Below, piece after piece: positions 9,200 to 18,072 of a DNA stretch of 64,000 nucleotides. The DNA comes from Campylobacter curvus (GTDB lineage Bacteria; Campylobacterota; Campylobacteria; Campylobacterales; Campylobacteraceae). The stretch is from positions 1,302,001 through 1,366,000 of the forward strand of contig NZ_CP053826.1 in assembly GCF_013372125.1 (NCBI RefSeq), read 5' to 3'. The notes beneath the pieces are model-generated. The model saw only the letters and a list, made by a program, of their open reading frames with translations, did not search any database and was not told where the DNA came from. The position numbers and the translations under genes were made by a program. Position 1 is the stretch's first letter. Each line of letters opens with the position of its first letter.

Positions 9200-9958
9200 T
9201 TAAATATCAAACTTATTTGATATCTCAAACCCGAGCTCGTTAAAATCTTTTGGGACATCAGCCTTAAATTTATACCCCAAAAGAGCTATGAAATAAGCGT
9301 GCAGATATATTCTTTTCGCACGATTTTTACCGTATTTTTCATCGCCTATTATAGGTGCATTTATGCTTGCTAGATGAAGCCTGATCTGATGAGTCCTGCC
9401 CGTTTTTATCGCTACTTTCACGAGCGTCTTTTTACCCACTACCATGAGCGGTGTGACGTCGCTGACGGCCTCTTTGCCGTCTTTTGATATCTTAGAGATC
9501 GCTGCGCCTTTACTTTTTATCGTCAAAATGGGCTCGCTCACCCTCATTTCTTCGCTTAAAATCCCGCGCACTGCAGCAACATAAATTTTCTCCACGCGCA
9601 TATGCTTAAATTCCTCTATCGCACGCTTAGCGAATTCCTCGTTTTTTACGAGCAACAAAACGCCGCTAGTCTCCTTGTCGAGTCGGTGTAAGAGAGGAAA
9701 TTTATACATTTGAGAGATCTTTTCACTCGTGATGAAGGCGGGTTTATTTATGGCGAGTAGATTTTCATCCTCAAAGATGACGCTTGGCTTTGATGTTTCT
9801 TGCACGCTAAATTTCGTATTTACGTTCATCAAAGCCCTTGCGATAGCGACCTTTTGCCCCTTTGCAAAAACAAGCCCGCTGTCTATCAAGTCCTTAGCTT
9901 CGTTGTTTGATATATTTAGCTGCATGGCTAAAATTTTATATGCTTTTTCCTCATTCAT
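9200..9958 (-). CDS. RluA-family ribosomal/tRNA pseudouridine synthase
   Basis: Isomerises uridine to pseudouridine in structured RNA. It carries an N-terminal S4-like segment (ISNNEAKDLIDSGLVFAKGQKV) and the catalytic motif HRLDKETSGVLLLVKN with the essential Asp (about residue 112). The RTHQIRLHLASINAPIIGD motif follows. 252 residues. The target position cannot be read from sequence. It resembles the RluD/RluC class found next to waaA in Campylobacter. It overlaps the waaA stop by 8 bases. Confidence 0.9.
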   Translation of the reverse strand: MNEEKAYKILAMQLNISNNEAKDLIDSGLVFAKGQKVAIARALMNVNTKFSVQETSKPSVIFEDENLLAINKPAFITSEKISQMYKFPLLHRLDKETSGVLLLVKNEEFAKRAIEEFKHMRVEKIYVAAVRGILSEEMRVSEPILTIKSKGAAISKISKDGKEAVSDVTPLMVVGKKTLVKVAIKTGRTHQIRLHLASINAPIIGDEKYGKNRAKRIYLHAYFIALLGYKFKADVPKDFNELGFEISNKFDI

Positions 9959-11090
9959 AAGCGCTCCTGATGTCCTCGATTATTTGCGACACGTCGCCTT
10001 TTTGCATGATCTTACACCTTTTTAACTCGCTATTTATGAGCTTTGCCACCTCGTCCGCGCTTGCAAATTTCACATCACTGACCAGCGAGAAAAGCGCCTT
10101 TTGATTAAAAATGTGCTTTCCACTTATCAGTACCGGCTCAAACTGCGCAGCCTCGATGGGATTGTGCCCTCCGATACCCGGCATGAAACTACCGCCAAGC
10201 ACTACTACATCGCTGATCGCGTAGATATTTACGAGCTCGCCTAGGCTATCTATGAGATTTACTTGTGCACCCAAATTTTGGCTTTGGCTAAATTTCGCAA
10301 AGCTAAGGCCGCCTTTAGTGGCAAACTTGACCGCTAAATTTGCGACTTCACCAAATCTCTCTGGATGGCGCGGAGCGATAATGAGCTTATCATCAACGCC
10401 TAAATTTAGCCCGTTTAGCAAGGCCGCTTCCTCGCCTTCGTGCGTGCTGGCTAGCACTATGACCCGCTCTTTTGGCTTTTTATAAATTTTACTTGGCTTT
10501 GGCAAAAAGGCTGATTTTATATTGCCGCAAACCAAAATTTCCCTCGCTCCAAGCGTGCTCAAACGCTCTTTATCGATCTGACTTTGCGCATAGACGCGGT
10601 CGATATACTTAAATATGACGTGGTAAAAAAAGGCGAATTTCAGGTATCTTTCATAGCTTCTGTCTGAGATCCTGGCGTTTATGAGTATCACGCGAGAGCC
10701 TTGGAATTTCGCCCAAAAAACGAGCATTAGCCAAAGCTCAGCCTCAAAAACGACTAAAATTTTACTCTTTTGCAGCCAAAAAGGTATGAAAATTTCAAAC
10801 GGTAAAAAACGTGAATTTTGCGTTATTTTTTTAGCCGCTTCGTAGCCGGTATTCGTTACGACGCTGATAGCCTTGTCGTTAAAAAGCTCTAAAATAGGCT
10901 TAAGGGCTTGGATCTCGCCAAACGAGCAGGCGTGAAAATGCACCTTTGATGGGGCGAATTTCGCATTTTTATATAAAAAAAATCTAGCCGGGATCGAACG
11001 ACGATATTTTGTTTTAAGGCTTAAAAAAAGTAGGAAAACAGCCCCGAAAAGCCAAACTATCAGGGCTAAAATATAATAGATCGCAACCAC
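9951..11090 (-). CDS. waaA: 3-deoxy-D-manno-octulosonic acid (Kdo) transferase
   Basis: Adds Kdo to lipid A precursor at the inner face of the inner membrane, giving the first inner-core LPS sugar. An N-terminal membrane anchor (residues 4-25) precedes the GT30 fold. VHFHACSFGEIQALKPIL matches the conserved acceptor region, followed by NARISDRS, LASTHEGEE, and the GGSFMPGIGGHNPIEAA motif. 379 residues. The frame starts at GTG 11090. A weak RBS leaves the exact start uncertain. It lies in a glyQ-nif3-zinc ribbon-waaA-rlu run on the minus strand. Confidence 0.94.
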   Translation of the reverse strand: MVAIYYILALIVWLFGAVFLLFLSLKTKYRRSIPARFFLYKNAKFAPSKVHFHACSFGEIQALKPILELFNDKAISVVTNTGYEAAKKITQNSRFLPFEIFIPFWLQKSKILVVFEAELWLMLVFWAKFQGSRVILINARISDRSYERYLKFAFFYHVIFKYIDRVYAQSQIDKERLSTLGAREILVCGNIKSAFLPKPSKIYKKPKERVIVLASTHEGEEAALLNGLNLGVDDKLIIAPRHPERFGEVANLAVKFATKGGLSFAKFSQSQNLGAQVNLIDSLGELVNIYAISDVVVLGGSFMPGIGGHNPIEAAQFEPVLISGKHIFNQKALFSLVSDVKFASADEVAKLINSELKRCKIMQKGDVSQIIEDIRSAYE

Positions 11091-11098
11091 AAAAAGGC

Positions 11099-11812
11099 TT
11101 ATGCCTCTACGTTTTCTTTAAATAAAATTCTTCCGCAGTGCGGGCAAGTGATGATGTCCTCGCCGCGGACGACGGCCGAGAACGTTTTGTCGTTTATCTG
11201 CATGAAACAGCCGTAGCAAGCTTGTTTTTTGACCGGAACGACAGCGGTATTGTGCGCCCATTTGCGGATCTTCTCGTAAAATGTGAGGATTTTTTGATTC
11301 ATCTGGCCGACTAATTTCTCTTTTTTAGCATAGACTTCGGCACGCTCTTTTTCGATGGCTTCTAGCTGAGATGAAATTTCACTCTCGATCTTGCTCAGAT
11401 TTGTTTCGAGTTCGGATTTTTTAGTGCCAAGCTCATCTTTTTGGGAAGTTTTATTATCGATCAGCTTTTCAAGTCTCGCGATCTCCTCGTTTGCAGCTTC
11501 GAGCTGCTCTTTTGCGATGTCTTCTTCAAGAGAAAGGGCTTTTACCTCTTTTTCACTCTTTGCCGAGCCGCTTTTTTTGGCGACCTCTTTTATCTTGGCT
11601 GAAAATTCCGCTATATGCGCGTTCGTGCCGGATTTTTGAGATCTTAGCTCGTTCATCTCGTCCTCTAGTTCGCCTATCTTTTGCGCAAGCTCGTTGCACT
11701 CGTCTTGTATAGCCTTGTAGGCTTTTTCTACGTTTTCTATGCGAGGCGTGAATTCGTCGATTTGTTTATCAAATTTTGAAAGCTCGACCAATTGTTCCAG
11801 GTATTTATTCAT
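11099..11812 (-). CDS. Coiled-coil protein with C4 zinc ribbon
   Basis: 237 residues: a long coiled coil (about 5-180, many E/K/L heptads) followed by a C4 zinc ribbon with CYGC and CPHC pairs (about residues 199-227). This is the DUF164/C4-type zinc ribbon family, broadly conserved and thought to bind nucleic acid or act as a chaperone-like tether. The function is not established. A good RBS (AAAGGACATAC) precedes the ATG. It sits between nif3 and waaA as in other Campylobacter. Confidence 0.88.
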   Translation of the reverse strand: MNKYLEQLVELSKFDKQIDEFTPRIENVEKAYKAIQDECNELAQKIGELEDEMNELRSQKSGTNAHIAEFSAKIKEVAKKSGSAKSEKEVKALSLEEDIAKEQLEAANEEIARLEKLIDNKTSQKDELGTKKSELETNLSKIESEISSQLEAIEKERAEVYAKKEKLVGQMNQKILTFYEKIRKWAHNTAVVPVKKQACYGCFMQINDKTFSAVVRGEDIITCPHCGRILFKENVEA

Positions 11813-11824
11813 GTATGTCCTTTA

Positions 11825-12547
11825 TTAGCAATGCGTAAATGGGTTTTTAAAATCCGCTATTATAACCTCAATTTCAAGATTTTGCAAATATTTTGCCAAA
11901 GCAGCCCCAAAATAGCGCTCACTCTCAAAATGTCCGATGTCAAATAAATTTATCCCGTTCTCTTTTGCCTCGAGTGCTTGGTGATATTTTAGATCTCCGG
12001 TCAAAAAGGCATCAGCTCTGACATCGCCGATAAGATCGGCTCCGCTACCGGTGCAAACGCAGATCCTTGAAATTTCATCTTTTGCATGAACCGCTCTTAT
12101 AGTCTCGACCCTGAGCTTTTCTTTTAAAAGACAAGCGAGCTCATCAAAGCTGAATTTCACCTCGCAATACATCAAAAATCCATCTTTTCCGCTTGGCTCA
12201 AAGCCTAAAATTTCGCGAGTGAAATACTCGTTTAAAAACGCCAGATCGGCATTTGTGTGCATCGAGATGAGGTTTATGTTTTTCTCTATCATTTTTTGGA
12301 TCAGATTGCTTGGGTAGCAGCTGAAATTTAGGCTTTTTAGCCCTTTAAAGATCAGCGGATGATGAGTTATGAAAAGGGAATTTGGCAGGGCGTTTTCCAA
12401 AATTTCACGGCTTAGATCTAAACTTAGATAAATCCGCTCGAATTCACCCTCGAGCGAGCCAACGAGCAGGCCGCTATTGTCCCAGCTCTCTTGGCTATCA
12501 AATGGAGCTATGGCATCTAAAATTTTATAAATTTCAACGATTTTCAT
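11825..12547 (-). CDS. Nif3-like dinuclear metal-centre protein
   Basis: Family of hexameric proteins with a two-metal site (YbgI/Nif3). Seen: SQESWDNSGLLVGS near the N-terminus, the metal-binding LFITHHPLIFKG, and the C-terminal DIGHFESERYF histidine/glutamate motif. 240 residues, typical of the short form without the insert domain. It may act as a GTP cyclohydrolase-like or metal-handling protein, but no role is proven. Seven bases lie between glyQ and this gene. Confidence 0.9.
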   Translation of the reverse strand: MKIVEIYKILDAIAPFDSQESWDNSGLLVGSLEGEFERIYLSLDLSREILENALPNSLFITHHPLIFKGLKSLNFSCYPSNLIQKMIEKNINLISMHTNADLAFLNEYFTREILGFEPSGKDGFLMYCEVKFSFDELACLLKEKLRVETIRAVHAKDEISRICVCTGSGADLIGDVRADAFLTGDLKYHQALEAKENGINLFDIGHFESERYFGAALAKYLQNLEIEVIIADFKNPFTHC

Positions 12548-12553
12548 AAAATT

Positions 12554-13417
12554 TTACTCACCTTTTTCCTCAAGGCTAGCTTTATATGTGAGCGCACACT
12601 CTTTAGCTAGTTCGCGAATTTTGAGGATATACTCCTGCCTTTGCGTTACCGAGATCGCTCCGCGCGCGTCAAGGACATTAAACGTGTGCGCCGCCAGCAT
12701 ACAATAATCATACGCAGGCAGCGAAATTTTGGCTTCAAGGCAGCGCTTGCACTCCTTGAATGCGTTTTCAAATTGATTAAAAAGCATCGCGGTGTCGGCG
12801 ATCTCGAAGTTATATTTGCTCCACTCGTATTCGCCTTGCTTATGCACGTCGCCATAGGTCACGATGCCGTTTTTATCGTCCCAAACGATATCATAGACGT
12901 TATCGATATCTTGCAGATACATAGCCAGACGCTCAAGCCCGTAGGTGATCTCACCGCTGATCAGCTCGCATGCAATGCCGCCTACTTGTTGAAAGTAAGT
13001 AAACTGCGTCACTTCCATACCGTCTAGCCAGACCTCCCAGCCAAGTCCCCAAGCACCCAGCGTCGGGCTCTCCCAGTTGTCCTCTACGAAGCGTATGTCG
13101 TGCTTTTTCAGATCAAGACCGAGTCGCTCGAGGCTCTTTAGATAAAGCTCTTGGATATTTTCAGGGCTTGGCTTGATAAGCACTTGAAACTGATAGTAGG
13201 CTCCGAGGCGGTTTGGATTTTCACCGTATCTGCCGTCAGTCGGGCGGCGTGAAGGCGCTACATAGGCTGTCGCCCAAGGTTTTGGTCCAAGACTTCGTAA
13301 AAAGGTCGCTTGATGATAGGTGCCCGCACCAGCCGGCATATCGTATGGCTGAAGTATCACGCAGCCTTGCTCTCTCCAGTAGCTTTGAAGTGTTAAAATA
13401 ATCTCTGAAAATGTCAT
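12554..13417 (-). CDS. glyQ: Glycyl-tRNA synthetase alpha subunit
   Basis: Catalytic alpha subunit of the tetrameric bacterial GlyRS. The sequence has [36 protein letters not shown] and [15 protein letters not shown], plus [11 protein letters not shown], all diagnostic. 287 residues. The beta subunit (glyS) is not adjacent, which is usual in Campylobacter. RBS is weak (AAAGGC). First gene of a minus-strand run towards ffh. Confidence 0.97.
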   Translation of the reverse strand: MTFSEIILTLQSYWREQGCVILQPYDMPAGAGTYHQATFLRSLGPKPWATAYVAPSRRPTDGRYGENPNRLGAYYQFQVLIKPSPENIQELYLKSLERLGLDLKKHDIRFVEDNWESPTLGAWGLGWEVWLDGMEVTQFTYFQQVGGIACELISGEITYGLERLAMYLQDIDNVYDIVWDDKNGIVTYGDVHKQGEYEWSKYNFEIADTAMLFNQFENAFKECKRCLEAKISLPAYDYCMLAAHTFNVLDARGAISVTQRQEYILKIRELAKECALTYKASLEEKGE

Positions 13418-13436
13418 TTTTTGCCTTTATTTTTAT

Positions 13437-13625
13437 TTGGCTCTATTATAATAAATCATTGACACTTACTTCGCAAACCCTGTTCGCTCCGCAAAACGCC
13501 GAACATATAGCACGATTTACGCGGTCAGCTACCGCTTCCCTGTAAATCGGCGGCGATAGCGTCGCTTCACAAGGTTTGACTTCGCTCTTGAAAGTTAAAA
13601 ATCAATGAAATATTTTAATAGAGCC
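13437..13625 (-). repeat. Family C MITE-like element, copy 1
   Basis: Non-coding block of about 189 bp bounded by GGCTCTATTA / TAATAGAGCC inverted repeats. On the minus strand it reads GGCTCTATTAAAAT, then TTGATTTTTAACTTTCAAGAGC, then an AACCTTGTGAAGCGACGCTATCGCCGCCG-like core. The same three segments in the same order occur on the plus strand at 32879-33184. It holds no gene and lies between the divergent-context glyQ start and the GyrI-like gene end. Confidence 0.7.
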
Positions 13626-13627
13626 TT

Positions 13628-14104
13628 TTATTTTATCGATATGTAAATTTTGATCCCATCGCCCAAATATAGCTCAAAGTCCGTGCCATACGCTCGCTTT
13701 AAGCTTGAATTTTCAAAATTTACCCAGATCGCTTTCCAAAGTGCGATGGTTAGATCCGCCCCCTTAGCGCCTAAATTTTCATCGCTTAGATCCTCCGTGC
13801 CAAAAACGGCATATCGCCCTGCATGCACGTAAATCTTTTCTAAATTCGCACCCGGCTTTAAAGTATCTGCTTTTACACCGATAAGAAGCGAGTATTTGCC
13901 GTTAAAATCGCTCTCATAGTCATGATATACGGCGTAAATTTCACTCTGCGGCACGAATACCTCGCCCGTTTCATCGTAGCTAAATTTTAAAAATTCATCC
14001 CAAAGCGCCGCGATCTTACCGCGTCCACTCATCTCAAGGGTATTGCTCGTTCGCGTCTTTAGTCCGCAAATTTCAAAGCCGCTTTTTACCTCAACGATTT
14101 GCAT
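13628..14104 (-). CDS. GyrI-like/AraC effector-binding domain protein
   Basis: A stand-alone 158-residue domain resembling the SOUL/GyrI-like small-molecule binding fold: MQIVEVKSGFEICGLKTRTSN at the start, the WDEFLKF and YAVYHDYESDFNGKYSLLIG segments, IYVHAGRYAVFG, and IWVNFENSSLKRAYGTDFELY at the end. This matches the 'integron-associated effector-binding protein' and AraC C-terminal domain family. No DNA-binding domain is attached. It may be a ligand-binding or hydrolytic GyrI relative. It ends 3 bases from a family C repeat. Confidence 0.75.
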   Translation of the reverse strand: MQIVEVKSGFEICGLKTRTSNTLEMSGRGKIAALWDEFLKFSYDETGEVFVPQSEIYAVYHDYESDFNGKYSLLIGVKADTLKPGANLEKIYVHAGRYAVFGTEDLSDENLGAKGADLTIALWKAIWVNFENSSLKRAYGTDFELYLGDGIKIYISIK

Positions 14105-14109
14105 AAATT

Positions 14110-14580
14110 TTAGCTTTCCTTAAAATTTTCAACCGCTTTGTTCCACATCAGCTTGTATTTTCGCTTCAAAAACTCGACCTCGTCTTGTGCGAGCTTGAGC
14201 TGCTGTGTGAGCGTCTCGATCGTCTTTCTGTCCTCGTCGTAAAGCTCTTGCATCGAAAAAAGCGCCTCTTTTAAAAATTTATTCTCATTTCGCAGCACTT
14301 CAAGCGTCTCGTCTTTCGCGTCAAGCACCTTCTCGTGTAAATTTAATATCGTGCCTATCGTCTTTTCTACGAAGCTCTCGCCGTTTAGCGCATTCGGGCT
14401 CGCTGTTAAATTCGTATTTGCAGCCGGTACGACGCTCATCATGCCCTGACTGGCCTCGATGTAAATTTCTCCGTCGTCCGTCCTGGTGTTTAGCACGCCG
14501 CGCTCTATCATGCCCTCGATGACTTCGCGCTGCAAATGCACGAGCTGGCAAAATTCATCTATCTTTAAAAAAGTCTGCAT
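14110..14580 (-). CDS. DUF3972-type coiled-coil protein
   Basis: 156 residues: an N-terminal helix-turn-helix-like segment (FLKIDEFCQLVHLQREVIEGMIERGVL) with a short beta stretch (GEIYIEAS), a linker, and a C-terminal coiled coil (about 70-150). This is a conserved epsilonproteobacterial family next to purE. The MerR-like beginning followed by a coiled coil would fit a DNA-binding or scaffold role, but none is shown. Five bases separate it from the GyrI-like gene and nine from purE. Confidence 0.75.
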   Translation of the reverse strand: MQTFLKIDEFCQLVHLQREVIEGMIERGVLNTRTDDGEIYIEASQGMMSVVPAANTNLTASPNALNGESFVEKTIGTILNLHEKVLDAKDETLEVLRNENKFLKEALFSMQELYDEDRKTIETLTQQLKLAQDEVEFLKRKYKLMWNKAVENFKES

Positions 14581-14589
14581 AAAGCCTCC

Positions 14590-15084
14590 TTAAAGTATGA
14601 CTTCCACGCTAGCCGAGTCGCTAGCTACGCCTTGCGCTTTGGCTGCCCTGTCGGCTTTTAGCTTTTGAGCCAGCTCACTGTCGCTAAGCGCTAAAATTTG
14701 CATCGCCAGATATGCGGAATTTATCGCCCCTGCCTTGCCGATAGCCAGGGTCGCTACGGGCATGCCGGCTGGCATTTGTACGGTCGAGTAAAGCGCATCG
14801 ACTCCGTTTAACGCACCGCCGCTCATCGGTATGCCGATGACCGGACGAGTCGTATTTGCAGCGATCGCGCCTGCTAAATGAGCCGCCATCCCGGCAGCTG
14901 CGATGAACACCTGCGCACCCTTAGCCTCGGCCTCTTTTACATAATCAGCCGTTCGCTGCGGGCTTCTGTGCGCAGAGCTGATGATGAGCTCGTATTTGAC
15001 GCCAAATTTTTCAAGCTCGTGCGCCGCATTTAACACAACGTCGTAATCGCTCTTGCTTCCCATTATGATCGATACGAATTTCAT
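14590..15084 (-). CDS. purE: N5-carboxyaminoimidazole ribonucleotide mutase
   Basis: Class I PurE, converting N5-CAIR to CAIR in purine synthesis. Motifs: IIMGSKSDYDVV (phosphate loop), ISSAHRSPQRT with the catalytic His, and GMAAHLAGAIAANTTRPVIGIP. 164 residues, normal. It overlaps the U32 peptidase gene by 4 bases. purK is not next to it. Confidence 0.96.
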   Translation of the reverse strand: MKFVSIIMGSKSDYDVVLNAAHELEKFGVKYELIISSAHRSPQRTADYVKEAEAKGAQVFIAAAGMAAHLAGAIAANTTRPVIGIPMSGGALNGVDALYSTVQMPAGMPVATLAIGKAGAINSAYLAMQILALSDSELAQKLKADRAAKAQGVASDSASVEVIL

Positions 15085-16343
15085 TTAAATTCCTTTCTCA
15101 AAAAGCTAAATTCAGGCAGTTTTGCCGGCAATCTTATCTCGTTTTCGTTTCCGCTGTGAATCTCGCTCATCATCTTGCCTTTTTTGGTCACGAGCTGGTG
15201 AAATTTCACGAATTTTTTGCCATCGCGTGTGAAAATTTCGCCTATTTCGTTATCGCACTCGCCGACATTCGCGCCAAGCGGAGCTACTATCTCATACTCC
15301 TCATTCGCCACGAGCTTAAATTTACACTTTAAAAATTCTCCGTCCTCGCTTATGGCATGCACCTGATGCGTGCCCTCCTCGAGGCTGGAGATGTGATTTT
15401 GCGTATCGGTGCGCTCGTAAGGGCGATGAACGAGATAGCCGTCTGTAAAACCGCGATTTTTGAGCGTATTAAGCTCAGCTGCGTAAATTTCAGCGTCAAA
15501 TTTACCCTCCGCGGCGTCATCTATCGCCATCCTGTAAGCCCTAGCGGTGCATGCAGCGTAGTATTCGCTCTTTGTGCGCCCTTCTATCTTGAAGCTATCT
15601 ACCGCCCCGCTTTTCATTATCTCCTCGATATGAGCGCTTAAATTTAGATCCTTCGAGTTCATCACGTGAGTGCCGCCCTCCTCATCCTCCTCGAGGCGAA
15701 AAAGAGTGCCGCTTTCAGGATTTTTAGCGTAAAGCTCGTATTTGAAACGACAGTCGTTCGCGCAGCTGCCGCGATTTGACATCCTGCCACTTTGCACCGA
15801 GCTCACCAGACAGCGCCCGGAATACGCAAAACACATCGAGCCGTGAACGAAAATCTCGATCTCAAGCTGGGGTAAAATTTCTTTTATCTTTATGACGTCT
15901 TTTAGGTTCATCTCACGGGCTACGACGATGCGAGTCGCGCCCATTTCGTGGTAAATTTTAGCATCTAGCCAGTTCATGACGTTTGCTTGCGTGCTAAGAT
16001 GTATGTCTATATCGGGTGCGATCTGCTTTGCCAGGCTCATCACTCCTGGCGTTGCGATGATGAAAGCGTCCGGCCTAAATTCGCTTATCATTTCCAGGTG
16101 ACGTTTTAGCGGCTCGATCTGCCCGTTAAACGGGAAAGCATTCACCGTCGCGTAAAATTTCTTGCCTTTAGCGTGCGTGTATTTTATAGCCTCTTCAAAG
16201 CTTTCAAGGTTGAATTCGCGTGCCGAGCGGGTGCGTAACGAGAAACTGGCCACCGAGCCGTAAACCGCGTCTGCACCGTAGTTTAGAGCGATTTTAAGCT
16301 TGGTGAAATTTCCCGCGGGACAGAGCAGCTCGGGCTTTATCAC
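15081..16343 (-). CDS. Peptidase U32 family protein (TrhP/YegQ-like)
   Basis: 420 residues beginning ELLCPAGNFTKLKIALNYGADAVYG, a U32 hallmark. The cysteine cluster in GSMCFAYSGRCLVSS and NRGSCANDCRFKY fits the iron-sulfur/tRNA hydroxylation branch (TrhP, 5-hydroxyuridine at tRNA position 34) more than a true collagenase. FKIEGRTKSEYYAA is also present. Annotated proteases of this family in Helicobacter and Campylobacter are likely such tRNA enzymes, which is an inference. It overlaps cheZ and purE by 4 bases each. Confidence 0.88.
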   Translation of the reverse strand: MIKPELLCPAGNFTKLKIALNYGADAVYGSVASFSLRTRSAREFNLESFEEAIKYTHAKGKKFYATVNAFPFNGQIEPLKRHLEMISEFRPDAFIIATPGVMSLAKQIAPDIDIHLSTQANVMNWLDAKIYHEMGATRIVVAREMNLKDVIKIKEILPQLEIEIFVHGSMCFAYSGRCLVSSVQSGRMSNRGSCANDCRFKYELYAKNPESGTLFRLEEDEEGGTHVMNSKDLNLSAHIEEIMKSGAVDSFKIEGRTKSEYYAACTARAYRMAIDDAAEGKFDAEIYAAELNTLKNRGFTDGYLVHRPYERTDTQNHISSLEEGTHQVHAISEDGEFLKCKFKLVANEEYEIVAPLGANVGECDNEIGEIFTRDGKKFVKFHQLVTKKGKMMSEIHSGNENEIRLPAKLPEFSFLRKEFK

Positions 16344-17074
16344 TTCTTGCCCAAGCTTTCGATAAGCGCTTCTATATCGTCGTTGCTGACTAAATTTTCA
16401 GTCGTAGTATCGCCTGCGATATGCACCGCCGAGCCGACGCGTTTATCGTCATCTATCTTGCCCTCGAACAAGGTGTTCATGTATTTGCTAAGCGCCCTCA
16501 TGACGTTGATAACGCGCTCTATCTTTTGACGATGGATGTCTTGATATTGCATCATATCCATAGCCATCATTATCTCGTCTTGACCCATTTGTAGATTTCC
16601 TATTATCTCGTCTACACTTGATTTTAGGGCGTTGTTTCGCTCGAAAGCCTCGGCAAAAGCCGCAACGTTAGGAAATTTCTCTTTAAGCGTGCCAAAAAGC
16701 TCGATATTTGCCGATATCCCGTCGTTTATAGTCCCGCAGCCGCTCTCTGCGTCCATGAAAAAGTTATTTATGGTCTCTAGTTTATCCAGCATCTCGGTAG
16801 CTTTTGCCTCGCTGTCGCGCGTGACATCGTCGAGCTGGTGCACCATTTTATGATCCTCGGTCGGTGGCGGCGGTGGCCACGCAGCCTCCGCACTGACGCG
16901 GTAAGTGCTAGGATCTATCGTCATCACGCCGTCATCTTTAGCTTGTTTAGCCGGAGTCGGCTCTTCTTTTATCTCTTGCGTTTTTGTCTCTTCTGTCTTA
17001 GGCTCGGTCTCGCCGGTGTCGTCCATATCATCGAGTCCGCCCGCCATAAGGGCGTCAAGTTCCTCTTGGGTCAT
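16340..17074 (-). CDS. cheZ: Chemotaxis phosphatase CheZ (epsilonproteobacterial form)
   Basis: Dephosphorylates CheY-P. The MQYQDIHRQKIERVINVM segment (about residues 180-197) carries the conserved Asp and Gln spaced as in QDLTGQVI of E. coli CheZ. A long four-helix bundle region surrounds it. I place the start at ATG 17074 (MTQEELDALMAGG) because AGGAGC lies 6 bases upstream. An upstream ATG at 17110 lacks this. The N-terminus mimics the FliM/FliN CheY-binding or EIDALL peptide, and the C-terminus (SNDDIEALIESLGKK) resembles it again. An acidic, Pro-rich linker joins the parts. Confidence 0.85.
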   Translation of the reverse strand: MTQEELDALMAGGLDDMDDTGETEPKTEETKTQEIKEEPTPAKQAKDDGVMTIDPSTYRVSAEAAWPPPPPTEDHKMVHQLDDVTRDSEAKATEMLDKLETINNFFMDAESGCGTINDGISANIELFGTLKEKFPNVAAFAEAFERNNALKSSVDEIIGNLQMGQDEIMMAMDMMQYQDIHRQKIERVINVMRALSKYMNTLFEGKIDDDKRVGSAVHIAGDTTTENLVSNDDIEALIESLGKK

Positions 17075-17204
17075 AAAAGCTCCTGAAAATGAAATGTAAG
17101 GATTATACAATCACTCCGCTAAAAGCTAACTTTAAATTTTATAGTCGGTTGATTAAAATTTAATTGCATTTTTGTTAAAATCGCAAAAATTTGCAAGGCT
17201 TGAA

Positions 17205-17984
17205 ATGAAAATAGATCTGCACAATCACACATACCTATGCAACCACGCCGAGGGCAGCGTCAGCGAATATATCGAAGCTGCGATCAAATGCGGTACCGAA
17301 ATTTTTGGCTTTAGCGATCATAATCCCATGAATTTCGACGAGGCTTATAGGATGAGCTTCGAGCAAATGGACGAATACGAAAAAATGGTGCTTGAAGCGC
17401 GCGAAATTTTCGCCGATAGGATCAAAATTTTACTGGCTTACGAGGTAGATTTTTTACCAGGATTCATGGACGAGCGAGTTTTTGCCAGGCAGGTCGATTA
17501 TCTGATCGGCTCGGTGCATTTTATCGGCGGTTGGGGCTTTGACAATCTAGAATTCATAGGCGAATACAAGAACAAAGACATAGATAAAATTTGGCGCGAT
17601 TATTTTGAGTGCGTCAAAGCTCTTGCAGAGTGCGGTAAATTTGACATCGTAGGGCATATTGATCTTTTAAAAATCTTTAAATTCCTGCCAAAGGCGGATA
17701 TCAAAATTTTGATCCAAGATGCCCTAAAAGCGATAAAAAAGGCAAATTTAGCGATCGAGATAAACGCTGCAGGCTTTAGAAAACCTATCGGCGAGCAGTA
17801 TCCAAGCCGCGAAATTTTAAGCCTAGCTTACGAGATGGACATCCCGATCAGCTTCGGCTCGGACGCTCACTCGCCAAAAGATGTCGGCGCAAACGGCGAA
17901 ATTTGTGAGAATTTAGCCCGTGAGATAGGCTATGACAAATGCGTTTGTTTCGAGAAAAGGGATAGGTATTTTGTAAAATTTTAG
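17205..17984 (+). CDS. hisK: PHP-family histidinol-phosphatase
   Basis: Removes phosphate from histidinol phosphate in histidine synthesis (HisK/HisJ type). The N-terminus is the PHP metal motif IDLHNHTYLCNHAEG, followed by GFSDHNPMNF, the YEVDFLPG loop, GSVHFIGGWGF, VGHIDLLKIF and the terminal SFGSDAHSPKDVG. All four PHP metal motifs are intact. The open frame extends to a TTG at 17172, but ATG 17205 directly before KIDLHNH is the natural start. 259 residues. It could also be another PHP phosphoesterase. Confidence 0.85.
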   Translation: MKIDLHNHTYLCNHAEGSVSEYIEAAIKCGTEIFGFSDHNPMNFDEAYRMSFEQMDEYEKMVLEAREIFADRIKILLAYEVDFLPGFMDERVFARQVDYLIGSVHFIGGWGFDNLEFIGEYKNKDIDKIWRDYFECVKALAECGKFDIVGHIDLLKIFKFLPKADIKILIQDALKAIKKANLAIEINAAGFRKPIGEQYPSREILSLAYEMDIPISFGSDAHSPKDVGANGEICENLAREIGYDKCVCFEKRDRYFVKF

Positions 17985-18072
17985 AATGAGTAAAAATTTA
18001 ATATAAAGCTAATCTTAAACATTAGATTTTATGATAAAATACGAAAATTAAAACCAAACCAAAGGAGATATG

